Counted from the first letter of the stretch, positions 1-7,095 are shown. The stretch is DNA of 18,614 nucleotides from PVC group bacterium (GCA_022560555.1 JADFSZ010000011.1:1-18614), one strand, 5' to 3'. Notes: a model not told the origin generated them from the letters alone. Numbers and translations: made by a program.

Positions 1-107
1 TTTGATAACGTTGATCTTAGAGAAAATATAAAAAAAAGTTGACAGAGACATCCAAAATATGCGACTTTTAATAAGAATGAAAACGCTTTCAACAGCCGGA
101 GTCTCCC

Positions 108-554
108 ATGACTCAAATGCCCAAATTAGATAATATCCAAGCCGACCCGAATGTAGACCGGCGTCATTTCATGCGGATTCCTTTTGATTCAGATGTTTAT
201 ATGTATTTTACGAGGAAACAGGGTTTTACTCGTATCCCGGTTAAAGTTAAAAGCCGGCTCGTCAGTCTCAGCGGGGGAGGGATGAGTGTATATGTGTATA
301 AATTGGACCCTCGCCTTCTGATGGATTTAGAGAAGAAAAATAATGATTTGAAAGTCAAATTTCAGCTCCAATATCCGTTCCAAATCCTTCAATCTAATGC
401 TGATGTGGTTTGGTCCAGGGATGTGAATCCTTTCAAAACCGAGTTGGGTATTCAATTCGCAGATATATTGAGCGAAGATCAGGATAAAATTGTATTGAAT
501 ATTATCAACCAAATAGTCGATTGGAATCTCAAGACAGGCTCCTCCCTCATTTAG
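108..554 (+). CDS. PilZ-domain protein (putative c-di-GMP receptor)
   Basis: 148-residue soluble protein that looks like a single PilZ domain, the family that binds cyclic di-GMP and controls motility, surface or polysaccharide functions. The N-terminal arginine motif RxxxR is present (R19-HFM-R23, preceded by R18). The second motif D/NxSxxG appears as S53-L-S55-G-G-G58, so the usual first Asp/Asn is Ser. A beta-rich middle and a C-terminal helix around residues 122-138 (LSEDQDKIVLNIINQ) follow the usual PilZ plan. No signal peptide or membrane segment is visible. The ATG is preceded by GGAG at 98-101 at good spacing. It is a stand-alone gene with no flagellar, pilus or cellulose gene beside it, so its output is unknown. 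The family call is fairly secure; ligand binding is an inference weakened by the D/N-to-S change. Confidence 0.75.
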   Translation: MTQMPKLDNIQADPNVDRRHFMRIPFDSDVYMYFTRKQGFTRIPVKVKSRLVSLSGGGMSVYVYKLDPRLLMDLEKKNNDLKVKFQLQYPFQILQSNADVVWSRDVNPFKTELGIQFADILSEDQDKIVLNIINQIVDWNLKTGSSLI

Positions 555-586
555 CCCCCCACCTTCCCTCTTCCAGGGACATACCT

Positions 587-622
587 GATTTTCCCCCAAA
601 GTGACTGGTGCGGGGGAAAATC
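587..622. terminator. Perfect 11-bp inverted repeat (possible terminator of the PilZ gene)
   Basis: GATTTTCCCCC (587-597) and GGGGGAAAATC (612-622) form a perfect 11-bp stem with a 14-nt loop, 33 bases after the PilZ stop codon. The following sequence, CATTTGACATTT, is T-rich but not a clean T-run, so it is an imperfect intrinsic terminator. It ends only 3 bases before the -35 box at 626, so it could also act as an operator or insulator for the next gene. Confidence 0.5.
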
Positions 623-625
623 CAT

Positions 626-653
626 TTGACATTTAACGGGCTTTTTGGATAAT
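626..653 (+). promoter_or_regulatory. Sigma-70 type promoter of the beta-barrel gene
   Basis: A perfect -35 hexamer TTGACA (626-631) is separated by 16 bp from GATAAT (648-653), a 5/6 match to the -10 consensus. Transcription would start near 660, leaving a leader of about 105 nt before the ATG at 766. No competing gene lies in between. Confidence 0.7.
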
Positions 654-765
654 AGAAACAATTCGCAATTGCCTGATGTATCTGTTATTTGAGTCGCGTC
701 CTTTGGGTTTATCGTAAGCTCAATTTACCCGTTCGTACATTTTTATTTCATAGAAAGGAGTGGGC

Positions 766-1344
766 ATGAAAAAGTTTGTTGGAGTTCTAAGTTTTGCTCT
801 TGTTTTGGCTTTATCCCAGGTTGTTCATGCGCAGGATCTAGACGCTGGTTATCTCAATATCAGCCTCTTTGGAGGAGGTTGGTTTTCCGAATCCAGTGAT
901 GTTGATAGTGATTGGAATATCGGCGCCCGATTGACATACGATTTTACGCCCTATCTAGAGGCGGGAATTGAGACGGGATGGACGAGTTATGATGTTGACA
1001 ACCGAGGGGCTGCGGGCGGTCAACTTGGTGAAATCGAATTTATTCCCTTGTACTTTATCCTCATTGGAAAATACCCGCTTGAATTTACCGACTATACGCT
1101 TGTTCCATACGTCCTTGGGGGCGTGGGCATAGTGTTCTGGGATTCAGATGCCAGTCAGCCCGGTGTCACAGATGACGAAGGGGAAGATTATGCATTTAAG
1201 CTCGGCGGCGGCGCTGATTATTATGTAACCGACAATACGGCCGTATTTATCGAAGGCGGTTTTCAATCATGGTCAACGGATCTAGAAATTGGAAATGGTG
1301 TTGATTCTTTTTATGTTTCAGGAGGCATAAAACTAAGCATGTAA
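766..1344 (+). CDS. Small outer-membrane beta-barrel protein
   Basis: 192-residue exported protein. The N-terminus is a classical Sec signal peptide: MKK, a hydrophobic core to about residue 20, and a predicted cleavage after VHA (A22). The mature part has alternating hydrophobic/polar strands rich in Gly and aromatics (LFGGGWF, ARLTYDF, LEAGIETGW, VPYVLGGVGIVFW, FKLGGGADYYV, AVFIEGGFQSW, FYVSGGIKLSM), the pattern of an eight-stranded OmpA/OmpW-like porin-fold barrel. Recurrent Asp-rich loops (SSDVDSDW, DVDNRG, DDEGED) would face the outside and may bind cations. The last residue is Met rather than the usual Phe. The start chosen is ATG 766, with GAAAGGAG (753-760) as ribosome site; an upstream GTG at 760 overlaps that site. 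It is monocistronic, with its own promoter and terminator. The ligand or cargo is unknown. Confidence 0.8.
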   Translation: MKKFVGVLSFALVLALSQVVHAQDLDAGYLNISLFGGGWFSESSDVDSDWNIGARLTYDFTPYLEAGIETGWTSYDVDNRGAAGGQLGEIEFIPLYFILIGKYPLEFTDYTLVPYVLGGVGIVFWDSDASQPGVTDDEGEDYAFKLGGGADYYVTDNTAVFIEGGFQSWSTDLEIGNGVDSFYVSGGIKLSM

Positions 1345-1376
1345 ACTTCTCGATCAAATACTGAGATTTTCTTGAT

Positions 1377-1415
1377 AAAGCCCCATGGCATCGTTATAAT
1401 GGGGCTTTATTTTTT
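1377..1415 (+). terminator. Intrinsic terminator after the beta-barrel gene
   Basis: A perfect 10-bp stem AAAGCCCCAT (1377-1386) / ATGGGGCTTT (1399-1408) with a 12-nt loop is followed by ATTTTTT. It starts 32 bases after the stop codon at 1344 and is oriented to end that transcript. Confidence 0.85.
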
Positions 1416-1444
1416 GGAAATCTTCTATAAAACTAAGCGCCCAT

Positions 1445-1518
1445 CCCGAATGAGGAGGCCCAGGAAGTATAGCTTCGGGATGCCGAAGAAACTCTTCTTG
1501 GGAAGCTTCATTCGGCAT
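1445..1518. repeat. Structured palindromic repeat, copy A
   Basis: This 74-bp element matches 18263-18337 over its whole length. It is built as two nested palindromes. The outer arms are CCGAATGAGG (1446-1455) and CTTCATTCGG (1506-1515), pairing over 10 bp with one G-T pair. The inner hairpin is CTTCGG (1473-1478), loop GATG, CCGAAG (1483-1488). Arms are conserved between copies while the linkers differ, which suggests selection or mobility acting on the folded form. It resembles a REP or small MITE-type element; no known family is recognised. The right end CGGCAT runs directly into a tRNA-like fragment. Confidence 0.8.
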
Positions 1519-1535
1519 AGCTCAACTGGATAAAG
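1517..1535 (+). repeat. Fragment of tRNA-Arg 5' region (D-arm) duplicated upstream
   Basis: ATAGCTCAACTGGATA at 1517-1532 is identical to 1612-1627 in the intact tRNA-Arg, and the match continues as AAG versus GAG, giving 18 of 19 positions. It covers tRNA positions about 7 to 25. The 5' acceptor half is replaced by the end of the palindromic repeat, and nothing tRNA-like follows downstream. It is a remnant of a former tandem tRNA copy or of an integration event, not a functional tRNA. Confidence 0.65.
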
Positions 1536-1605
1536 GGTTGATGAATAAAAGATAAAGATTTAAAGATACGCAGGATGAAGTTTTTTACAAATTACTAATT
1601 TTTAA

Positions 1606-1679
1606 GCGCCTATAGCTCAACTGGATAGAGTGTCGGCCTACGAAGCCGAAGGTTCCAGGTTCGACCCCTGGTGGGCGCA
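1606..1679 (+). tRNA. tRNA-Arg (anticodon ACG)
   Basis: Complete cloverleaf read by eye. Acceptor stem: GCGCCTA (1606-1612) with TGGGCGC (1672-1678), including one T-G pair. D-arm: GCTC/GAGT. Anticodon stem: TCGGC (1633-1637) / GCCGA (1645-1649), with loop CTACGAA giving anticodon ACG. T-arm: CCAGG (1655-1659) / CCTGG (1667-1671), with loop TTCGACC. Discriminator A is at 1679; the 3' CCA is not encoded. ACG would be deaminated to ICG and read CGU, CGC and CGA Arg codons. The next gene's ATG follows 33 bases downstream with no terminator between. Confidence 0.95.
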
Positions 1680-1712
1680 TTTTTTTGGAGTTCGTTTTTT
1701 TTGGAGATTCAT

Positions 1713-3062
1713 ATGTTGAAAGACCAAGCAAGAGAGCTGCATCGCCTTATTCCCGACACGGCCTATCGAACGTATTCGGAATATGCGAGCGCTCAAGGCG
1801 AGGATGTTGTTACCAAAGCCCGGGGCTTGACGACGGATGCGATATTAAAAGAAGTTCTCGACTCAGGATTGCGGGGCCGGGGCGGAGCCGGATTTTTAAC
1901 GGGCGTGAAATGGTCGGGATTATCGCATCACTCTTGTAAAAAAAGGTTTGTCGTATGCAACGGAGCCGAGGGAGAGCCGGGAACGTTTAAGGATCGGTTT
2001 TTATTGAGAAAAAATCCGTACGCGACTTTAGAGGGGATGCTCATTGCCGCGCATGTCCTTTCTGCCGATCAATTGTATATTGCGATGAAAGGCTCTTTTA
2101 AAAAAGAATTGAGCCGTGTTGAATCAGCCATTGAAGAAATGACATCTCTCGGTTTATTTGATCAAATCAAAATCAAAGTTATTCGTGGACCGGAAGAGTA
2201 TTTATTCGGGGAAGAAAAAGCCCTCCTCAATGTGATTGAGGGAGCCGAGCCTTGTCCGAGAGAGGCTCACTATCCTCCGTATGAAGTTGGATTGTTTGGG
2301 AACCTTGTTCATCCGAATCCTGCCCTTGTGAATAATGTCGAGACCTATGCGCGTGTCAGCAGCATCATTCGCAATGGTGCAAAATCATTTCGCACTCTCG
2401 GAACAGAGGATACGCCCGGGCTCTTGATTTTTACCGTTTGCGGCGACGTCGCAAGGCCGGGTGTGTTTGAGATGGAAGCCGGTGTGACCATCAAACATTT
2501 GCTTAACGATATCGCGGGTGGAGCCGGGGCGGGCCGCCGATTAGTTGCGGCTCTATCCGGAGTCTCATCGCGGGTAATACTGGCCAAAGATTTTGATACA
2601 ACGTGTGAGTTTGGCGCATTGAAGGGTATTGGATCAGGCCTCGGCTCTGCCGGGTTCATTGTTTTTGACGACAAAACGGATATGGGCCGGGTTACACAGG
2701 CGATGGCCCGGTTTCTCTATGTCGAATCCTGCAACCAGTGTACCGCCTGCAAACACGGATTAAGAACGGCTTCCGCGGGTTTGGATAAAATGTTTTCCGG
2801 AAGCTCGTCGGGGGCTAGAGATTTGGAGCAGGTCCTACATGGGGCCAAAGGAGCCCCTCAGGGAAATCGCTGTTATTTACCGATCCAAGGCTCCCGGATT
2901 ATCCCGAGTCTGATCGAAAATTTCCGCACATCATTCCAGAAAACTAAAAAAGATTTTTTATCGACATCCCCTTACCAGATCCCCAAAATCAAAGACTTTG
3001 ATGAAGAGAAGCACCTGTTTATCTATGATGAAGCCCAGATGGTGAAACGTCCTGATTGGTAA
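1713..3062 (+). CDS. Orphan NuoF-like NADH dehydrogenase subunit (FMN, 4Fe-4S, SLBB)
   Basis: 449-residue protein of the complex I 51-kDa/NuoF/HoxF family, which takes electrons from NADH through FMN to a 4Fe-4S cluster. In order: the Gly-rich nucleotide loop GRGGAGFLTG (55-64; usually FPTG), NGAEGEPGTFKDR (83-95; the family usually has N-x-D-E, here Ala at 85), GEEKALLN (166-173; usually GEETAL), NNVET (207-211), an SLBB region around 241-320, and the cluster motif ESCNQCTACKHG (338-349) with Cys 340, 343, 346 and a fourth Cys at 387. The C-terminus (YQIPKIKDFD) is also family-like. The start is ATG 1713 with GGAG at 1703-1706; a longer reading frame from GTG 1671 would start inside the tRNA. 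No NuoE or NuoG lies nearby, so the partners are unknown. The cluster looks functional, while the altered flavin/NADH motifs make the electron donor uncertain. Confidence 0.8.
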   Translation: MLKDQARELHRLIPDTAYRTYSEYASAQGEDVVTKARGLTTDAILKEVLDSGLRGRGGAGFLTGVKWSGLSHHSCKKRFVVCNGAEGEPGTFKDRFLLRKNPYATLEGMLIAAHVLSADQLYIAMKGSFKKELSRVESAIEEMTSLGLFDQIKIKVIRGPEEYLFGEEKALLNVIEGAEPCPREAHYPPYEVGLFGNLVHPNPALVNNVETYARVSSIIRNGAKSFRTLGTEDTPGLLIFTVCGDVARPGVFEMEAGVTIKHLLNDIAGGAGAGRRLVAALSGVSSRVILAKDFDTTCEFGALKGIGSGLGSAGFIVFDDKTDMGRVTQAMARFLYVESCNQCTACKHGLRTASAGLDKMFSGSSSGARDLEQVLHGAKGAPQGNRCYLPIQGSRIIPSLIENFRTSFQKTKKDFLSTSPYQIPKIKDFDEEKHLFIYDEAQMVKRPDW

Positions 3063-3149
3063 GAAAACTCATTATTCTCTAGAAACTTTTTTCTGAATCG
3101 CTTACAATTCATAACATGATTTTGTTTCACGTTGTTTGAAAGGGCCCCG

Positions 3150-4370
3150 ATGTTTGAAAAATCCTGGTTAGAAGTGTTTGGTTTATCCGGTTTTTTGGAT
3201 GTGGCCTTTATGGCGCTTCTGATTTATCTTGTCCTTGTTTGGTTCAAAAAGACACGCGCGGCCTTTGTTTTAACGGGTATCCTCATTGTGGCCGGTATGT
3301 ATCTTTTAACCCGCCTGTTTAATCTGATTATGACGGCCACAATGTTTGAGCAATTCTTTGCGATTATTCTTATTGCCATGGTTGTGATTTTTCAGGAAGA
3401 ATTGCGCAATATTTTTGAGAAAGTCGCTGTATGGAGCCTTGAGAGACGCCTCACCCGCAGGAAGGTTACCCAATTGACACGGGAAGAAACCGAAACCCTT
3501 GTCAGATGCCTTCTTGACTTTTCGCGGCAAAAACATGGATCGTTGATCGTTTTGGTCGGCAAAGACCTTCTTTTGCGGCATTTGACGGGGGGCGTGGATT
3601 TGTTCGGAGAAATGAGCGAGCCGATCTTGAAAAGTCTGTTTGATCCGAATTCTATCGGCCATGACGGGGCGGTTGTTATAAAAGGGAATCGCATTATTCA
3701 ATTTTCCTGCCATTTACCGCTCTCCAAAAATCTAAAAAAAGTCGCCTGGGGCGGAACGCGTCATGCTGCCGCTCTCGGACTAACGGAGCTAACAGACGCC
3801 ATGTGCCTTGTTGTGTCCGAAGAAAGCGGGGCCATATCGGTTGCGCATCGCGGGGCCATTCATGAAGTCAGAGATCCGGATCAATTGATTAAAATTTTGG
3901 AAAAGTTTTACCATGAAGTCAGCCCGGTCCGTTCTAAAACCGTTTGGAAAAATGTGTTTAAAAAAAATTATCGCGAAAAAATCATGGCCCTACTGTTATC
4001 CTTAGTTTTATGGTTTGTCCTTGTGCATGGATCCAAAGAAATCTATAGAAATTTTTCTGTACCGATTGAGCTCGGTGTTTTGCCCCAAACATGGGAGGTC
4101 GTTGAGCTCGAGCCGCGTGTGCTCGAAGTGACATTACGCGGTCCAAGACGGCTTTTTATCTTTTTGACGGGGGATCGCATTAAATTTTCCCCGAAAATTC
4201 GACTGGAGCCCGGTGTGCAGAAAATAAGGGTGTATTCCAACCAAATAGGGTTTCCTAAAAATATCGAATTAGAGAGTTTTGATCCGAAGATTTTGAAACT
4301 TCATTTAGAAAAGATGGCTCGTGTCGAAGAATTGGATGAGCCGGACACGTCTCGGGCTGTTGGAGAATAA
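3150..4370 (+). CDS. Diadenylate cyclase (CdaA type) fused to a YbbR/CdaR-like domain
   Basis: 406-residue membrane protein predicted to make cyclic di-AMP from two ATP. Three N-terminal membrane segments lie at about 14-31, 37-55 and 67-82, ending in the CdaA-like FQEELRNIFE. The DisA_N/DAC domain spans about 112-255, with SIGHDGAVVIKGNRI (D172-G-A174), HLPLS, GGTRH-A-AALG (201-210) and VSEESG (222-227). The family RHR motif is RHA here (Ala at 206). A fourth membrane segment (277-293, IMALLLSLVLWFVLV) is followed by a single YbbR-like beta repeat (about 298-388: YRNFSVPIEL, LEVTLRGP, DPKILKLHLEK). In Firmicutes cdaA and its regulator cdaR (YbbR) are separate adjacent genes; here both regions share one chain. 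The start is ATG 3150, with AAGGG (3140-3144) upstream; a TTG at 3132 is less likely. It is convergent with the glycogen synthase gene, and no glmM follows. Confidence 0.85.
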   Translation: MFEKSWLEVFGLSGFLDVAFMALLIYLVLVWFKKTRAAFVLTGILIVAGMYLLTRLFNLIMTATMFEQFFAIILIAMVVIFQEELRNIFEKVAVWSLERRLTRRKVTQLTREETETLVRCLLDFSRQKHGSLIVLVGKDLLLRHLTGGVDLFGEMSEPILKSLFDPNSIGHDGAVVIKGNRIIQFSCHLPLSKNLKKVAWGGTRHAAALGLTELTDAMCLVVSEESGAISVAHRGAIHEVRDPDQLIKILEKFYHEVSPVRSKTVWKNVFKKNYREKIMALLLSLVLWFVLVHGSKEIYRNFSVPIELGVLPQTWEVVELEPRVLEVTLRGPRRLFIFLTGDRIKFSPKIRLEPGVQKIRVYSNQIGFPKNIELESFDPKILKLHLEKMARVEELDEPDTSRAVGE

Positions 4371-4404
4371 ACCCGCGGGAAGACCCTTTTTAAGCCTATT
4401 GTTT

Positions 4405-5583
4405 TTATTTCAAAATTCTTTTATACAGGGCGCGTGTTGTGTTTGCGATATGAGCCCAGGAAAAGTGATCCGAGACATGTTGTCTTGCGGCCGCGGCCAT
4501 TTTTGAAAGAAGGTCTTTGTCCTGATAGAGTTTAGTGATAGTCCGGGCAAGGTCTTTGGCGAAGTTTTGCGGATGGTTCGTATCGACAGGGACAAGGTGA
4601 CCTGTTTGTCCGTCTGAAACAACTTCCGGGATCCCACCGACAGCGGATGCCACAACAGGTGTCACGCATGCCATGGCCTCTAAATTGATGATTCCGAAAG
4701 GTTCGTACATAGATGGGCAGCAAAAAATCGATGCGTGGGAATAAAATTGAACCAAGTCTTCACGGGATACCATTTTATCAATCCAATAAACATGTGATTT
4801 TGCTTTCTTAAGTTTGTGATATTTTGATTCGAATTCATTTTTGATTTTGGGTGTATCCGGAGAGGCTGCCAAGAGAACGACCCCGAGGTTATCCGGCAAA
4901 TCTTTGGCAGCGTCCAAAAAATGGCTGATTCCTTTTTGGCGTGTGATGCGTCCCACAAAAAGGACATAGTCGAGTGATGAAGGAATATTGTGTTTGTCCA
5001 GGGCATCACGCTTGAGGACTTTTTGATAAACATTTGTGTCGATCCCATTGGGGATGACATGGATCTTTTTTTCGGACACACAAAAGTGCTTTAAGATGTC
5101 CTCTTTGGTACTGGTGGACACAGCAATCACGGCATCCGCCATTTCAAGGGCCGTTTTTTCGACCCAGCAGGAGTACCGATAGCCGCTTTTGAGCTGCTCT
5201 TCTTTCCATGGCCTTAGAGGTTCCAGGGAGTGGACCGTGATGACCAACGGAAGGTGATTAAGCAGCTTGAGAGAGATCCCGGCCTGGTGTGTGTACCAGG
5301 TATGGCAGTGGACGATGTCGGCATCGGTTTTTTTCATCGCCATGGAGGTGTTTCGATAGACCGTTTGGTAGATGTTTTTGAGGTGCTCCGGATAGGAGCC
5401 GGGGATCTTTTCTGCGGGAAATCCATGGACACGCAGGCTTTTTCTGGAGAGAGATTGATTCCCAAAACAGCGGACATCCACCTCAATGAGTTTGGATAAA
5501 GCCTCACATAAGTGCTCCACATGAATACCGGCCCCGCCGTAGACGTTGGGGGGATATTCGTTTGTCAGGATTAAGGTTTTCAT
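4405..5583 (-). CDS. glgM: GT4 ADP-glucose glycogen synthase / maltose-1-phosphate synthase (GlgM, actinobacterial GlgA type)
   Basis: 392-residue GT-B glycosyltransferase. The N-terminus (LTNEYPPNVYGGAGIHVEHL, then EVDVRCFG) is the signature of the actinobacterial GlgA/GlgM family, which is GT4 and much shorter than the GT5 GlgA of enterobacteria (about 480 residues). In mycobacteria this enzyme makes maltose-1-phosphate from ADP-glucose and glucose-1-phosphate and can also extend glucan. Visible motifs: GGAG (16-19), HCHTWY (92-97), NGID (179-182), FVGRITRQKG (209-218), and the retaining EX7E motif E294-PFGIINL-E302, followed by GGIPEVV. AGGGA sits 7 nt upstream of the ATG. The neighbours glgC (divergent) and glgE fit a GlgC-GlgM-GlgE route. 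Whether its main product here is maltose-1-phosphate or linear glucan cannot be told from sequence. Confidence 0.85.
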   Translation of the reverse strand: MKTLILTNEYPPNVYGGAGIHVEHLCEALSKLIEVDVRCFGNQSLSRKSLRVHGFPAEKIPGSYPEHLKNIYQTVYRNTSMAMKKTDADIVHCHTWYTHQAGISLKLLNHLPLVITVHSLEPLRPWKEEQLKSGYRYSCWVEKTALEMADAVIAVSTSTKEDILKHFCVSEKKIHVIPNGIDTNVYQKVLKRDALDKHNIPSSLDYVLFVGRITRQKGISHFLDAAKDLPDNLGVVLLAASPDTPKIKNEFESKYHKLKKAKSHVYWIDKMVSREDLVQFYSHASIFCCPSMYEPFGIINLEAMACVTPVVASAVGGIPEVVSDGQTGHLVPVDTNHPQNFAKDLARTITKLYQDKDLLSKMAAAARQHVSDHFSWAHIANTTRALYKRILK

Positions 5584-5619
5584 ACGGTATTCCCTGTGAG
5601 TGACATTAAAGATCTCTCA

Positions 5620-5647
5620 AGGATAGGTTTTTTTTAGGTGGGGTCAA
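5620..5647 (-). promoter_or_regulatory. Candidate sigma-70 promoter of the glycogen synthase gene
   Basis: Read on the minus strand: TTGACC (plus positions 5642-5647, 5/6) then 16 bp then TATCCT (5620-5625, 4/6). The start would be near 5613, giving a leader of about 30 nt. It lies back-to-back with the glgC promoter. Confidence 0.45.
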
Positions 5648-5659
5648 GAGAATTTTTTA

Positions 5660-5688
5660 TATTCAAAGGGGCAAGGTCTTGATATAAT
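5660..5688 (+). promoter_or_regulatory. Candidate promoter of glgC
   Basis: A perfect -10 box TATAAT (5683-5688) lies 52 nt before the ATG. The best -35 at 17 bp spacing is TATTCA (5660-5665), which is weak, so an activator may be needed. It sits 12 bp from the -35 of the divergent glycogen synthase promoter. Confidence 0.45.
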
Positions 5689-5739
5689 ACCCGTTTTCGC
5701 AAAAAATACCATTTATGTTGATCTACAAGGATAAGGGTT

Positions 5740-7005
5740 ATGTACAATGTCGCGTGTGTCATATTGGGTGGAGGGCAGGGAGCCCGTCTATATCCGCTGA
5801 CGAAGGATCGGTCCAAACCGGCTGTGCCGTTTGCCGGTCGGTACCGCCTGATCGATATCCCGATCAGTAATTGTCTGCATGCGGGCTTTGATAGTATCTA
5901 TATTCTGACCCAGTTCAATTCCAGATCTCTTAATCGGCATGTCTCACGGACGTATCCCCTGGCCCCTTTTAGAAGGGGTTTTGTGGAAGTGCTTGCGGCC
6001 GAACTGTCCCAAGAAACATCAGAATGGTATCAAGGGACGGCTGACGCGGTGAGGCGGTGTCTCAAGCATTTTGAAGATCCGGGAGTTAAAATTGATTATG
6101 TAATTGTGCTTTCGGGGGATCAACTCTACAAGATGGATTTGCGGCATTTCTTAAACTACCATATTGTTAAAAAGGCAGACATTACGATTGCGTGCAATGT
6201 GATGCCTGAGACGAGTGACATTAGCGGATTTGGGGTTGTCGGAGTCGACGAGGATTTTCATGTGAACAATTTTGTTGAGAAGCCCAAAGAAAAGGCGACC
6301 GTAGAAAATCTTCTTATTTCTTCTAACGGAGAGCGCCGTTTTTTAGCCTCCATGGGCATTTATGCTTTTAATAAAGATGCGCTTGTAGACATCCTTTTGA
6401 CGAGCGATAAAGATGATTTTGGAAAAGAGATTATTCCGGAAGCTTTTCCTCGAAAGCATACCGTCGCGTATGAATATGAGGGGTATTGGCAGGATGTGGG
6501 ATCGATCAGATCCTATTATGAACAAAATTTGGCGTTTACAGATCCGATTCCGCCCATGGATCTTTTTGACGCTAATTGGCCGTTTTTTACGCGCCCACGC
6601 TATCTTCCTCCCTCGAAATTTAACGGGTGTGAAATTGCAAATTCGATTGTGGCTGAAGGGGTCATTGTCTTAAACGGATCTCACATTCGTCATTCCGTTG
6701 TTGGATTGCGCAGCCGCATTGCTGAAGACACAACCATTGAGGACGCGATTCTCATCGGAAACGATTATTATGAGACACTGGATGACATAAATCGCTCCGG
6801 AGAAAAAGGGCTTCCGATCATGGGGATTGGGCATAACACCGTGATAAAGAGAGCCATTATTGATAAAAATGTACGTATCGGAAGCAATGTGTGCATTGAA
6901 AACAAACGGAATCTCACGGAAGCGGATGAGGCCAATTACATTATTCGTGATGAGATCGTGATTATCCCGAAGGGAGCCATCATTCCGGACGGGACAGTAA
7001 TCTAA
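5740..7005 (+). CDS. glgC: Glucose-1-phosphate adenylyltransferase (ADP-glucose pyrophosphorylase)
   Basis: 421-residue enzyme making ADP-glucose and pyrophosphate from glucose-1-phosphate and ATP, usually the committed and allosterically controlled step of bacterial glycogen synthesis. The N-terminal nucleotidyltransferase domain has VILGGGQGARLYPLT (7-21), SKPAVPFAGRYRLIDIPISN (25-44), WYQGTADAVRR, VLSGDQLYKMD, VEKP and YWQDVGSIRSYYEQN (249-263). The C-terminal part (about 300-421) is a left-handed beta-helix with hexapeptide-like repeats (IRHSVVGLRSRI, TTIEDAILIGND, KRAIIDKNVRIGSNV). Length matches the family. The ATG is preceded by AAGGATAAGGG (5727-5737 region). It is transcribed away from the synthase gene, with the rest of the pathway downstream on the same strand. 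Motifs are complete; the allosteric effectors cannot be predicted. Confidence 0.95.
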   Translation: MYNVACVILGGGQGARLYPLTKDRSKPAVPFAGRYRLIDIPISNCLHAGFDSIYILTQFNSRSLNRHVSRTYPLAPFRRGFVEVLAAELSQETSEWYQGTADAVRRCLKHFEDPGVKIDYVIVLSGDQLYKMDLRHFLNYHIVKKADITIACNVMPETSDISGFGVVGVDEDFHVNNFVEKPKEKATVENLLISSNGERRFLASMGIYAFNKDALVDILLTSDKDDFGKEIIPEAFPRKHTVAYEYEGYWQDVGSIRSYYEQNLAFTDPIPPMDLFDANWPFFTRPRYLPPSKFNGCEIANSIVAEGVIVLNGSHIRHSVVGLRSRIAEDTTIEDAILIGNDYYETLDDINRSGEKGLPIMGIGHNTVIKRAIIDKNVRIGSNVCIENKRNLTEADEANYIIRDEIVIIPKGAIIPDGTVI

Positions 7006-7095
7006 GTTTGTTTTTTTCTAAGTATTTGTGTAATAACAGTTTATTATCGTGCCTAAAGCGCCTGTTTTTTTCACAAGGATTTTCTAAAAAAGAGA

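Noticed and set aside
39-72. TTGACA at 39-44 as promoter of the PilZ gene
   Set aside because: No acceptable -10 hexamer at 16-18 bp; the best, TTTAAT at 67-72, is 22 bp away.
1671-1712. Upstream GTG start for the NuoF-like gene adding 14 residues
   Set aside because: It lies inside the T-arm and acceptor of tRNA-Arg, and ATG 1713 has a proper ribosome site.
2345-2674. 109-codon minus-strand frame inside the NuoF-like gene
   Set aside because: Shadow of a well-supported gene; no ribosome site or recognisable domain.
4371-4404. Terminator between the convergent cyclase and glycogen synthase genes
   Set aside because: Only the 8-bp palindrome CCCGCGGG is present, with no loop-forming stem followed by a T-run.
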